From assembly GCA_008828725.1 (NCBI GenBank), contig MEHQ01003287.1, forward strand, positions 77,203 to 141,202: 64,000 bases of DNA, written 5' to 3'. The number at the start of each line of letters is the position of its first letter. The first letter of the stretch is position 1. The DNA is from Saccharina japonica. Lineage: Eukaryota; Sar; Phaeophyceae; Laminariales; Laminariaceae. Positions 47,320-56,237 of the stretch are shown here, piece by piece. The translations under genes and the position numbers were made by a program. The notes beneath the pieces were generated by a model. The model was not told the DNA's origin. It saw nothing but the letters and a program-made list of their open reading frames with translations, and made no database searches.

Positions 47320-49140
47320 GAGAGGGAGAGAGAGAGAGAAGATTCAGTTTTAAACGATAAGAAACGAAGGAGTGATTAAGAAACTAAGAAATTATAAGGA
47401 TGATTTAATATGTAAGACATGGCAAGAAACGAAGGAATGATAAGAACGACCGGAGAAATGATAAGAAAACATGAAAATTGAAAGAAGCTAAAGGAATGAT
47501 GATAAACTAAGGAATAATAAGAAACTGAGAAATTAGACGAAGTTATAGATAGCAGAGAAGTGCACCTTGGTGCTGGGACAATATTGTTTTTTTTGGGGGC
47601 CATGACGAAACTACCATACACATGGAAATGTTGTGTTGAATGTTTCCATTTTGGGGTATATGCGGCTGTGCAGTAAAATGCTTCCCGGCTACTCTCGCAG
47701 CATGATATATACTGAACTATATGTATATCCCTCGTTGCGGAGCACGGGGCCACAATTCATGTCCATCCTACAGTATGTATTGCCTCCTTTGATATAACTC
47801 CTATACCATCTACATTAATCTGGCCCGACCGCCGTGGGGGCGGGAGGGCCTTTTATTCCCTAGTATATATGTATCCCTCGTTCTGCAGACAGATTGTTCA
47901 CCCTATCATAAACGTTCAGCGAGACCGCGCTTTTTCAGCTTGTCTGGGTCCTTCTACCTTGTGTCCCAAAAACACCATACATGCAGACACACTGACTGCT
48001 GTATCATACCAGGTACGGCCAATGGCGTCCCGTTTCTGACGCTGTGAAATAAAAAAATGTCCTGTTCTTGGGTCGCGCCGCTGCACTTACTTCACTGTCC
48101 GCTTCGGTCCTTCCCTCTGCTGTTCGTCCTCCGGTGCCCTGCCCCTTAGTGCTGCGAGGTGGCGCAGGCAAAGCTGATCGCCGAGAAAACGACCGACCTG
48201 CTCGTCGTCACCGCGGGGCTCCCCTTTAAGGTGAGAGAGGGTGAGGGGATACAGTTGATGCTTGCCTTAGTCATTTGACCATTGACTTCGCATCCCTTTC
48301 GAGACGGAGCACCGTTCCTACTCCTAATAGAGACACCTCCAACAATTTGGGCGCTCATTACGTTGTTGCCATATATTACGCAGAAACTTTTTGCTATTCC
48401 TATCCCCTTCCTGTTTCCTCTTTGAGGTAGGGGGTGGGCCGTTGGTTTCTGCTGCTGCTGCTGGAGAATCATTTTGTACATGTTCATATATACCATTTTT
48501 GGGTAAAGTTTTGTAAGCGGAAGAAGGCATTTCCCATCCGGTGCCACCGTCTTCTCCTGTGAGTAACTCCAACCTCGTACGTATATACGTATATCAGACT
48601 GTTGCGGTAGTTTTTCGTGAGGTAATTATTTCCACTCCAGAGTTTTTATTTTTATTTTTTATCTTGTTTCCCCCCCCGGCGGATTGACAAAAATAGTTGA
48701 GCTATTAATACTCGTATTGGGGCCTGTCTTTTGTGACAAGACAGCAGTGAAATATAATACAGCATATGACTATAAGGGGGACACCCCCCCCCAAAAAAAA
48801 CATTGACTGAAAAGAGAGATGACTGTTTTTCGCCGGTGGCGAGGTTCTCGCTATGCAGGTGGTCGTTAACATCAATCCAACGGCCCAGCACGATGTATGC
48901 GCTCCCATGGCACCAGCATTCTTTAGATATATGAACCATCATTGTCTCCGAACAGCCCACAGCGGCCTTTGGTACAAGCACTCTCCTCTGTCTTCTTCGA
49001 ACTGAAAAATGGCATGGTACCTACTTGCCCACCTAATGCATAATAGCACGCATGAAAGCACACTCCGGTGAAAGCTTTTTTACCTTTGAAAATACCATCA
49101 CCTCGGGTGTGCTGTTGTGGGTGGGTGTGCTGTCTAATAT

Positions 49141-49177
<37 letters not shown>

Positions 49178-49619
49178 ATGCACGGGAGCCCCGTAGCTGG
49201 GGTGTGTGATAGCAAAGGGGGTGTTATAACGGAACATTGTTTGCTAACGAGTGCGAACAGACTCGGCCAGATGACAGGGGGTGCGATATACGAGGGGGGT
49301 ATGCCAAAACAGTATTTTGGGAGTGCCAAGGGTAAAACCTGAATGTAATATGTTTTTTTTTTTTTTAATAAAATTATCGCGCTGATCATTGAATCCTTGC
49401 CCTTTTGCCATGACCTCACCCCCCCCCTCTCTCGTTCGTTCGTTCGTTCGCTTCAATCTCTCGTCCGATTTCCAATCGCCTTTTTAGATCCCGGGAGTCG
49501 TGAACATCCTCCGCGTGCTCCCCGCCGCCGGACCCGACATCTGGGACCCGACCCTCACCACCGATGGAGACGACATTGGACACACCGAGTCCTTCGTAAA
49601 TTACGACGACGAGAACTAA
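30434..49619 (+). CDS. Pyruvate kinase with plastid-type presequence; exons 3-6 inverted
   Basis: The enzyme converts phosphoenolpyruvate and ADP to pyruvate and ATP. Plus-strand exons: 30434-30551, 32887-33095, 42326-42448, 43418-43500, 43984-44110, 44967-45125, 46141-46224, 47035-47247, 48150-48230 and 49488-49619. Exons 3-6 are on the minus strand (listed separately). With them the protein is about 608 residues. Exon 1 encodes a hydrophobic signal peptide ending MAGAFVANP, an ASAF-like cleavage motif used for import into complex plastids. Catalytic landmarks on the plus strand: [33 protein letters not shown] (active-site Lys), [15 protein letters not shown] (metal-binding), [29 protein letters not shown] and [13 protein letters not shown]. 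The C-terminal domain ([28 protein letters not shown]) is complete and ends NYDDEN. The B-domain style resembles alphaproteobacterial-type enzymes. As assembled, the gene cannot be transcribed as one unit. Confidence 0.85.
33489..33971. mobile_element. Foldback-type element, left copy
   Basis: Nearly identical reverse complement of 39795-40278. Its first 180 bp is itself a hairpin: AGCACCAACTATTGTGCC... faces TTTGGTGCTGGTGCGTGTG around a short loop at about 33575-33600. No coding capacity. A partial third copy lies at about 41705-41830. Confidence 0.7.
34934..35095 (-). CDS. Pyruvate kinase exon 6 (inverted)
   Basis: 54 codons, phase 0, acceptor ATCAG and donor GTGCGC. It encodes [20 protein letters not shown], then [20 protein letters not shown] and LPISAMTPK: the rest of the B domain and the return to the barrel. 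It should splice to DRADLDFAL of exon 7 at 42326 on the opposite strand. Confidence 0.85.
36324..36439 (-). CDS. Pyruvate kinase exon 5 (inverted, with apparent indels)
   Basis: It encodes [12 protein letters not shown] and [14 protein letters not shown] of the B domain, before a GTGAGA donor. The upstream half (GDLVDRAR) is in another frame, so one or a few base insertions seem present. This fits its position beside the indel-rich segment 36491-39105. The counterpart in the cleaner copy would fall in the N gap. Confidence 0.65.
37147..37259 (-). pseudogene. Damaged duplicate of pyruvate kinase exon 4
   Basis: 113 bp against 108 bp in the clean copy. Scattered single-base insertions break the frame, while stretches still match. 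More likely uncorrected sequence than a true pseudogene. Confidence 0.7.
37848..37987 (-). pseudogene. Damaged duplicate of pyruvate kinase exon 3
   Basis: About 140 bp against 117 bp in the clean copy, with many one- or two-base insertions destroying the frame. Confidence 0.7.
39106..39237. other. Assembly gap, 132 N
   Basis: The gap separates the two segment copies. It is flanked on the right by a long G-rich run. Confidence 0.98.
39795..40278. mobile_element. Foldback-type element, right copy (inverted)
   Basis: 484 bp, inserted in segment copy 2 only. It is a reverse complement of 33489-33971 with very few differences, so the pair could recombine to flip the DNA between them. Confidence 0.75.
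40349..40456 (-). CDS. Pyruvate kinase exon 4 (inverted, intact copy)
   Basis: 36 codons, phase 0. It encodes [20 protein letters not shown] followed by [26 protein letters not shown] is the conserved end of the first barrel part. A damaged second version lies at 37147-37259. Confidence 0.85.
41013..41129 (-). CDS. Pyruvate kinase exon 3 (inverted, intact copy)
   Basis: 39 codons, phase 0 at both ends, with AG acceptor and GTGCGC donor. It encodes [18 protein letters not shown] followed by [21 protein letters not shown], the N-terminal part of the catalytic barrel with the substrate/K+-site RLNFSHG motif. It joins plus-strand exon 2 (ending ...ARWKKNTKQ) to give the expected TKx-ATLGPAS junction. 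Confidence 0.85.
42570..43055. repeat. 243-bp perfect tandem duplication in pyruvate kinase intron 7
   Basis: Units 42570-42812 and 42813-43055 appear identical by eye. Either a very recent duplication or an assembly artefact. Confidence 0.9.
44924..44951. repeat. CT microsatellite before pyruvate kinase exon 10
   Basis: A CT run within a 400-bp pyrimidine-rich stretch (44550-44950), followed by an A-run and the acceptor AG at 44965-44966. It probably serves as a distant polypyrimidine tract. Confidence 0.85.
45890..45986. repeat. AAC microsatellite
   Basis: AAC/AAT-rich array in pyruvate kinase intron 10, purest at 45943-45986. Confidence 0.85.
46385..46562. repeat. GTA/GCA microsatellite
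   Basis: A long AGT/AGC trinucleotide array in pyruvate kinase intron 11. Confidence 0.9.
47252..47339. repeat. GA microsatellite right after pyruvate kinase exon 12
   Basis: About 40 GA units start four bases after the GTGT donor at 47248. Confidence 0.9.
49142..49177. repeat. Poly-C tract, 36 C
   Basis: Uninterrupted C run in the last intron of pyruvate kinase. Confidence 0.95.
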
Positions 49620-49712
49620 ACTGAATCGGCGGGGGAGGGGGGGGGCGAGAGAACCGATTTGCAGTTGCGCCGGTTTTCGCGTGGTGTTTTTTAGCGCGTG
49701 GGAGGAGGCGGA

Positions 49713-49714
<2 letters not shown>

Positions 49715-49749
<35 letters not shown>
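49715..49749. repeat. Poly-G tract, 35 G
   Basis: Uninterrupted G run in the 3' UTR region of pyruvate kinase, about 95 bp after the stop codon. Confidence 0.95.
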
Positions 49750-49789
49750 CGGGAGCGGGATGGGCGGAGGCTCTTTTTTGGTTTCCGTC

Positions 49790-49795
49790 AATAAA
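49790..49795 (+). promoter_or_regulatory. Candidate polyadenylation signal of pyruvate kinase
   Basis: AATAAA 171 bp after the stop codon at 49619. Use in this lineage is inference. Confidence 0.4.
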
Positions 49796-51678
49796 ATCCG
49801 CAACAATACACGCAGCAGTTGTGGAGTGTCTTAACAAACGGTAGTCAGTGGTTCATGTCGGGTTTTTGCAAGGAATTACCGGAGTTTTTTTTTTTCCTTC
49901 CGAGGGATCTAGTGTAGATTGTTTTGCACAAGCACGCGCGCGTGCTTGTGCGAGAGAGCTGGACCATGGGAGGGGTTGATCGCTTTTTTTCTCCTGCGCG
50001 GGAGGGTTGTGTCGTTGCAGGGAAGACGGGCGCAATGGTTTTGAGTCGTCGTGTCGGTTTTTGCCATGCCTCTCGACCGAGCTGCAGTACGTAGTATGTC
50101 GTTGTTGTTGGCGTCGAAAGGGGCGAGGCTTTAGTTGCTTTCGACTAAAGCCTGACGGGCCCTTGGGCAGGAAAGGCCCCGTTTGTTGGCCGCGCGGTCT
50201 CTCTCTATCTGGCGCGCGAAATCGGTGTGGTGGGGGGTGCCTGCCTACATACGCATGAACCGCGTGAGCAAGCAAGCGCTAAGCAAAAGGGAACAACCAA
50301 AAACACTCAACGTAATACAACGAGTATCTATACGTACGAAGTATACGCTGCAAGTATATACACGAGTGTATGTATGCATGCATGGGCTGCGTTTTAGCTA
50401 GTACCAAAAGCGTTAGGGCACCGGAAAACACTCCACGCGTCTACATACCAATATGTACACAAGTAGTACACAGCGGTACGTAGTAGTAGTTCGTAGTAGT
50501 AAAACAGGGCGCGTTTTCCCGGTGGGGTTTGTAGCACTGGAGGCGTTTTTTATTTGGCCGGGTTTTTATAGATTTTTGAGGCGGTAGGGATGCGGCGTTT
50601 GCTTGTGCTTCCCGCGACAAACGCAATCGCTTTTCGCCGCAGATATAGCTGCAGGAAGAACAAGAACAAGAAGAAGAGAAGAAAGAAAAAAACACGAAGC
50701 AGGGGGCTTTTGCTTCGCTTGTACCAGTACCAGGTACTCGTAGGCATTCCAAATGGGGGGGCTTTGAGGTGTGATATGATATGATGTGTACGAAACGGAG
50801 CAGGTCTTGGTTTATTGTTCACTCGCTGCTGCTGGTTTTCGGGGTGGTAGTATTATCTGCAGTTACACCAGCAGCAGCAGTAGTTCGTGTTTGATCGTAC
50901 GTTTTGGACGGCATGCGCCCGCCTCTGCCTGTGAGAGGGGTATTTGAGGTTTTGGGGGTTGGACCTCAATTGTTTAACTTTTGTGTGACTTATGTTCGCA
51001 TCGAGTCCTTTAGCCGCAACGCGTCTTTTTTTGCCGGCGCGTACGTACATACGTCACAATTTTGCGTTACGTTTTTTTGCAGGTTGGTGTACAATAGTAT
51101 ACGTGCAACAGACAGAGTAGTAGTTTCTGTAGTACTCGTACGACCCCATTTTGTTTTTTGTTGCTACGTAGTGTCCCAGTTTCATTTTTTTTTTTTTGTG
51201 GAATGAGTCGGTCTCACGCGAAGGTTCCGTGCGTGCGGCGGGGAGACGCGAAAGCCGTTACCGGAAATTAAGCATACATTTTACTCGTCGTCGTCATCAT
51301 CCGCAGCCTTCTTGGCGTCCTACCCCTCCCGGTCATGTAGTGCAGTAAAGGACACCTGATGAGAAACAGGAAATCTGGTCCAGGCTGGATTTCCCTCCCC
51401 GTCATGTCGTGCAGTACAGGACACCTAATAAGAAACAGGAAATCTGGTCCAGGCTGGATTTCTTATTCGAGAGAGGGTGCTTTCTACACTAATTTCAAGA
51501 TAACGACTCCCCCCGAATTTCTTATTTCCCACTACATCTCAGCCTGGTTTTCTTATCAGCCTGTTTCTTATTTGGTGTCCTGTACTGTAGTATGTGTGGT
51601 TTCACGCGGTACGCTCGTCATGTAGATCCCAAGCTGTTACAGATCTACCTGTTGTACCGATATACATACCACTATGTT
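49796..51678. other. Intergenic, MITE and no gene
   Basis: Apart from the element at 51415-51584 and short simple repeats, I see nothing coding. Frames at 50000-51200 carry no recognisable motif. Confidence 0.45.
51415..51584. mobile_element. MITE family 3 (CAGGACACC termini)
   Basis: Inverted termini CAGGACACCTAATAAGAAAC and GTTTCTTATTTGGTGTCCTG (one mismatch) with TA borders. The left end, about 70 bp, is duplicated in tandem at 51346-51414. Confidence 0.75.
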
Positions 51679-51700
51679 CACTCGCTTGGCTTCCCTTATT
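51679..51700. repeat. Target-site duplication, left (3' end of the retrotransposon)
   Basis: 22 bp, starting CACTCGCTTGGC and identical to 59590-59611. The last few bases (TTATT) merge with the element's ATT-repeat tail, so the true length may be 17-22 bp. Confidence 0.85.
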
Positions 51701-51933
51701 ATTATTATCTTTGCCATCCGACAATGTGCAGCATGATCTTCAGCATTTATCACTCATAAAATTCCCAAAAGCAGAAAACCACGGAAACCAAGGAAACCTA
51801 TGCGTACAGTCTAACACCCTTCTATGTCTGCTTCCCGCCAAGATTTATCCACAATACTCCATTTGTTGTCCTTGCTCCCTCCTTCTTCCCAATATGCACT
51901 CTTTACGTTCAATTCTTAAGTCCTAAGCCGCAT

Positions 51934-54900
51934 CTAAGCTCCATCCCCACGCCATCGGTGTGGGTCTGTCATCCCCCCCCCCCTGCTCCTTCTCGCTTCC
52001 TGGCGGCCCCTGAGCTGAAGTTTGAAGCGTGAAACTCTCCTGGAGATGGCGACCTGTGTGGTCACCGAGACGATTTGCAATAGGCGTTCTTTCACCACCT
52101 CTTTCCTAGCCATGGATCCACCATCCCTCCCCCCCACAACGCTCGCAGCCTGCTGGTCGATGAAAGTGCTTCCCTCTACCCCGAGACGCCCAAAGCTTTC
52201 CACCGCTAAAGTGATAAGTTTGTGGCTCCGTTCGTCGAAGGACACATGTCCCGGACGAGCGTAGTGTTGGCGCTTGCGCGCCTCGGAGGTAGAGGCAGCT
52301 GATCCATCGTGATCAGCACTTCCTCCTCGCAGGTGTACCTGCGCTTGAGGGTCAGCATGGGTGACGTCCAGCAGGATGGACTTCTCCCTGTACTCCCTGT
52401 TTGGAGCGTCCCGGAGACCTCCTCTCCTGACTACAATGTCCATCCGCAGATTTCGGTCTACAGTGAACGGTTCGCCGCTCTCAACTTGGTGTTGAATGCC
52501 CAGACGCTTCAAAGTGCGGGACATCGCGTGGACGACCGGCTGATGTTGGTTCACTTGCGCACCCGCCCTGGGACAGATGTGTGCGTGGCGGGTGTCTACG
52601 TTGACTGCATCGCAGCAGGAGCACCTCACTGCTACGTGCTCCTCGATCCCAATGAAACGTCTTCCCATGCCCACGAACTCTGCGGCGGGTGTGACACGTA
52701 GTGAATCCGTTGGTCTTGCCCGAAGGCATGCCGTGGCTCCTGCCCCCTGTAGACTCCTATAGCGAGCCTTGGCGAAGGCCTTAGTCTCGGTCCCCCCCAG
52801 CGGGTCGCCTGGTCCGGGGGGGCGAGCCGTCTCCGGTAGCTCCTCCAGCGAAGCAGTGTGGGCAGCGTGCCGGCCCTGATTCACCAGCTTGCCCAGCTTC
52901 TGTTGGGCTTTTCGTGAGTTGGAGGTTACGGCGTCATGCGCCGCCAGCATGTCGGCCTCTGGGGCCAGGTCCCCCTCTGCCCCTAGAGTCCGTACCAGCC
53001 AAGATTCAGGGACGATGCCCGCCATCTCTTCCTTAGTCACCCCCCATGTGTCGCGGATCTCCCGCAAGCTTGATCCAAGCTGAGCAATGGTGCTCGATCC
53101 TGGGAGCCCCCTCCTCACTTTGATTCCGAGCGGGCCTGTGAGGTCTGCTAGAACCTCCGGCAGGATCCCCACCCTGTTCCCAATTGAGGCAGACATTCGC
53201 CTCGCTTCTGTCGACGGCAGTCCTAATCCTCCCGCTCCCGTAGAAAGGCGTGCTTGGGCCTGCTGATAAGGTTTGAGCGTCAGCCGACTATCCGGACACC
53301 CCTCCTGGAAAAACGATTGTGCCTCCGCCGCTCCCGGTAGCTCGAGGAGTTTCTCGTACGCCCACTGCGCCCCGTTGTCTGCCCTTTTACACGCTTCGAG
53401 GGACAGCCCCGGGTCCAGAGCCCTTTCGAGATAGCTCGTCTGTTGCCCGAGAGATTCGACGGCGATGAGGGCCGCTGCTTGTTTATCGGGCATGTTGGCG
53501 AGGCAGCGCGCAAGGCGGTCCGCGACTCCATCCCTCACTCCCTCCATAGCTCGCTCCCTCACGTATTCTTCCGTGCCGATCGGGACACCCACCACCGTCA
53601 CCCCTCCGTCGTCTGCGATGCGGACGTCAACGCTTTCCACGAGCGATATCTCCTCTGCCGTCGGGGCGTGCCCTTTGGGTGGTAGTGGCACTGTTTTGGC
53701 GGGGTTGATCACAATGCCGATGTCATCCAGCTCTCGCCGGAGGAAGGCGAATGCTCTAACCGTGTTGGCCGTGATCCCCGTAAGGCCGAGATAGACATCG
53801 TCCATGTATGCGAAGGCTTCCACGCCTTCTCCCTTGAATGCCTGTCGGAATCGCTTCAGCCCCGGTCGCAACGCCAGGCAGAACATTGCCGGTCCCATGG
53901 GGTCCCCTTGCTGGACACCACTTGAGCAAGCGATCTTCCTAGTCTCCCCCGAGTCCATCCGGAAAAACACGTCTGCTGGTCTTGTGCCGTAGCACTTAGC
54001 TAATAACGGCGTGAGCGCTGGCACGCAGTTTGCCACCTCTTCTAGCACCGCCATCCTTTTGACGGTGTTGAAGGCGTTGGAGCAGTCCGTGAGAACGAGC
54101 CAGCTGCCTGTTTCGTGTAGCGCCCTAGCCCTCAATCCCACATGTTCCACTCCGCCGGGTACGGCGACCCCAAACTGCATCACCTCTCGGTTTACCTCCT
54201 CCAACCGCGGCCGCCACTGTCGCATAGCCCCTGCGGTGATGAGCCTCCTCCATGTCATGTCAACGCAGACCGGTCGGCATTTTCCCCCCAACGCCGTGAG
54301 GCTCGACTGCAAGAAGAGCTGCCAGAATTCTGGTGGGAACGCGTCCGGCTCGTCGACGATTCTCCGCCAGAAGGCTGTTATGCCCTTTCCGAACTCCTCC
54401 CTCCCGATGTCGGTATGGATGATGGATTGCAAATGAGAAAATCGTTGACCGTCGTTTCCGGGGCCTGAGAGGGCGCTGCGGGAGCTGATGACGTCGAAGA
54501 GTACCTCGGGGGCGTACTCATCGTCCGGGCGCCACGGGGGAGCATTTCCATCTTCCACCTCGGTGGCGCTCGCCAGCACTGCAGCCGCCGCCGCCACGGA
54601 CACGGCGGCGTGGTCTTCGGGGGGAAACTTGGCCGTCAGTGTGTTCCACGTCTCCTCGTTCCCTGCTGATCGTGGCTCTGCCAGAAGGTTGCGTGCTGCC
54701 ACTTTGACTCCTCCCGCGTAGCGGCACGCTGATGACGCTCGTTCCAGCTCCGCCTCCTCCGAAGCTTCCGGGGCGGCCTCCCTTTGTCTCAGGTCTCCTC
54801 TCCTGGTGTACGCTATCAGCCATGGTAACAGGAGCACTATGTCCCCGCTCTCCACCAACGCGAATCTCTGTCCCCTCTTGATCCGGCCGTCGGGTGAGTG

Positions 54901-55863
54901 GAGCAGGGCTGGCATGAGGTACCATAACTTAATCGCGCGCAGGAGCGAGTTGGGCGTCGCCGAGTCCCGGTTCGGCCGGTGCTCTTCCATAGCGTGGTTG
55001 AGGATTCCGAGCACATGAACACTCAGGCGCGCGTGTGCTCCTGCCAGCTGCGGCTGTACCTTTTTTCCGGTTGCGAAACGTTGCCCCAGGTCGTCCAAGG
55101 AAACGGCATCGAGTGGTGGCCCTATGCCCAGGCTATTCTGGTCCCATCCGTACCAAAGCCCCCGGCTGCGTAGGTCCTCGTCGCCTATGGTCCCCCCTCC
55201 CATCCGCGCTGCCCGGTCGCGAAGCCCCGGGTCGGCTTGGACCGCTGCCTCCAGTGCGTCCCGCCTCGGATGTAGGACTCTGCAGTCGGCCGCTGGGCAG
55301 TGGAATGGTGCCGGAGCCGCGCCTCTCGCAAGGGCGTCAACCACACAATGAGCGTGGAGCACGTGGCGTCCTTGCCCACAAGGAAAACGTACCGCCCGGT
55401 GCCCGAGCTGAAGCGTTACACCGCAGACCCCACAGGCCACTCCACCTGTGGTGTCACCAAGGAAGGCACGGGGGCGCGTCCCGTTCCCTGTTCTCCTCCC
55501 TGGCGCCCTAGGAGATCCTCCCACCGGAGTCTCACCGTTTGGAGTCCTAGGCCCCCTGTCGTTGATGTCTGCTCCTCTCCCTCCACTTCTTAGACTCGCC
55601 CCTCCTCCTTCTCTTCCCCCTCCACCGCTACTTCGCATCCCTCCGGTTTCCGCTTCTCCTCTACCCTCTCTATACCCCTCCCCCTCTCCGCTAGGTTCGC
55701 TCCTTGTGCCCGTCCTCGCCCCCCTCACCCTCTCCACCCCCCCCGGCCCCCCCGCTCGCCTTGCTCTCTCCGCTCCCCCTGCTCTCCCCGCTCCCCTCGC
55801 TCCCCCTGTTCTCTCCACTCCAGCCACCTCTCCAACTCCCGCCGTTTCTCCCACTCCCCCCAC
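51934..55863 (-). CDS. Retrotransposon ORF2: reverse transcriptase with restriction-like endonuclease
   Basis: 1309 codons. Residues 1-140 are low-complexity Gly/Glu/Arg. A RING-like Cys/His cluster follows at about 143-200 (CGVCGVTLQLGH ... HAHCVVDA ... FHCPAADC). The reverse transcriptase spans about 520-760: motif A VLTDCSNAFNTVKR (about residue 593), motif B QGDPMGPAMFCLAL (about 651) and motif C AYMDDVYL (about 684), so the three catalytic Asp are present. A CCHC knuckle (CSCCDAVNVDTRHAHIC) near residue 1090 precedes an RLE-like domain with LRMDIVV, ILLDVTHADP and ARKRQHY, a PD-(D/E)xK-like layout. The start at 55863 is the first ATG in this frame; it lies 375 nt after the ORF1 stop, so a re-initiation or read-through mechanism is needed. 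The pro-rich frames on the other strand are shadows. Confidence 0.85.
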   Translation of the reverse strand: MGGVGETAGVGEVAGVERTGGARGAGRAGGAERARRAGGPGGVERVRGARTGTRSEPSGEGEGYREGRGEAETGGMRSSGGGGREGGGASLRSGGRGADINDRGPRTPNGETPVGGSPRAPGRRTGNGTRPRAFLGDTTGGVACGVCGVTLQLGHRAVRFPCGQGRHVLHAHCVVDALARGAAPAPFHCPAADCRVLHPRRDALEAAVQADPGLRDRAARMGGGTIGDEDLRSRGLWYGWDQNSLGIGPPLDAVSLDDLGQRFATGKKVQPQLAGAHARLSVHVLGILNHAMEEHRPNRDSATPNSLLRAIKLWYLMPALLHSPDGRIKRGQRFALVESGDIVLLLPWLIAYTRRGDLRQREAAPEASEEAELERASSACRYAGGVKVAARNLLAEPRSAGNEETWNTLTAKFPPEDHAAVSVAAAAAVLASATEVEDGNAPPWRPDDEYAPEVLFDVISSRSALSGPGNDGQRFSHLQSIIHTDIGREEFGKGITAFWRRIVDEPDAFPPEFWQLFLQSSLTALGGKCRPVCVDMTWRRLITAGAMRQWRPRLEEVNREVMQFGVAVPGGVEHVGLRARALHETGSWLVLTDCSNAFNTVKRMAVLEEVANCVPALTPLLAKCYGTRPADVFFRMDSGETRKIACSSGVQQGDPMGPAMFCLALRPGLKRFRQAFKGEGVEAFAYMDDVYLGLTGITANTVRAFAFLRRELDDIGIVINPAKTVPLPPKGHAPTAEEISLVESVDVRIADDGGVTVVGVPIGTEEYVRERAMEGVRDGVADRLARCLANMPDKQAAALIAVESLGQQTSYLERALDPGLSLEACKRADNGAQWAYEKLLELPGAAEAQSFFQEGCPDSRLTLKPYQQAQARLSTGAGGLGLPSTEARRMSASIGNRVGILPEVLADLTGPLGIKVRRGLPGSSTIAQLGSSLREIRDTWGVTKEEMAGIVPESWLVRTLGAEGDLAPEADMLAAHDAVTSNSRKAQQKLGKLVNQGRHAAHTASLEELPETARPPGPGDPLGGTETKAFAKARYRSLQGAGATACLRARPTDSLRVTPAAEFVGMGRRFIGIEEHVAVRCSCCDAVNVDTRHAHICPRAGAQVNQHQPVVHAMSRTLKRLGIQHQVESGEPFTVDRNLRMDIVVRRGGLRDAPNREYREKSILLDVTHADPQAQVHLRGGSADHDGSAASTSEARKRQHYARPGHVSFDERSHKLITLAVESFGRLGVEGSTFIDQQAASVVGGRDGGSMARKEVVKERLLQIVSVTTQVAISRRVSRFKLQLRGRQEARRSRGGGMTDPHRWRGDGA

Positions 55864-56237
55864 CCCGGCTCCCCCCTTCGCCTTCTTCCGCCCCCAGCCC
55901 GCCCCCCCCGTCCCTCCCCCCCACCCCTCCCCACCTTCTTGGTCTGCAAAACGAGGCGCGCCTCAGCTATTCCATCCTCCCCCTGCTCCGCCCTCTCCAG
56001 CCCGCTTTCGCCCTCATACCTCCCCCCCACTCCCGTAACCCCTCTCCCCGTCTCGACAACACCCTGTCCCCTCTCCCTCGCCACCCGCCCCCCTCCCACC
56101 TCCCTGCCCTATCATCCTCGCCCCCGCTTGATGCGCCCGTCCACCGGTGTGAAACAGCTGCTCCCCTTACCGCCGCGAGCCCCACCGTACCCGGCGGCTG
56201 ACGAGGGTGGCGCACTACTCCCCAGCGGCATCCCGGG

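Noticed and set aside
55448..56201. Long proline-rich frames on the plus strand
   Set aside because: They are antisense to the Gly/Glu/Arg-rich start of retrotransposon ORF2 and the inter-ORF spacer.
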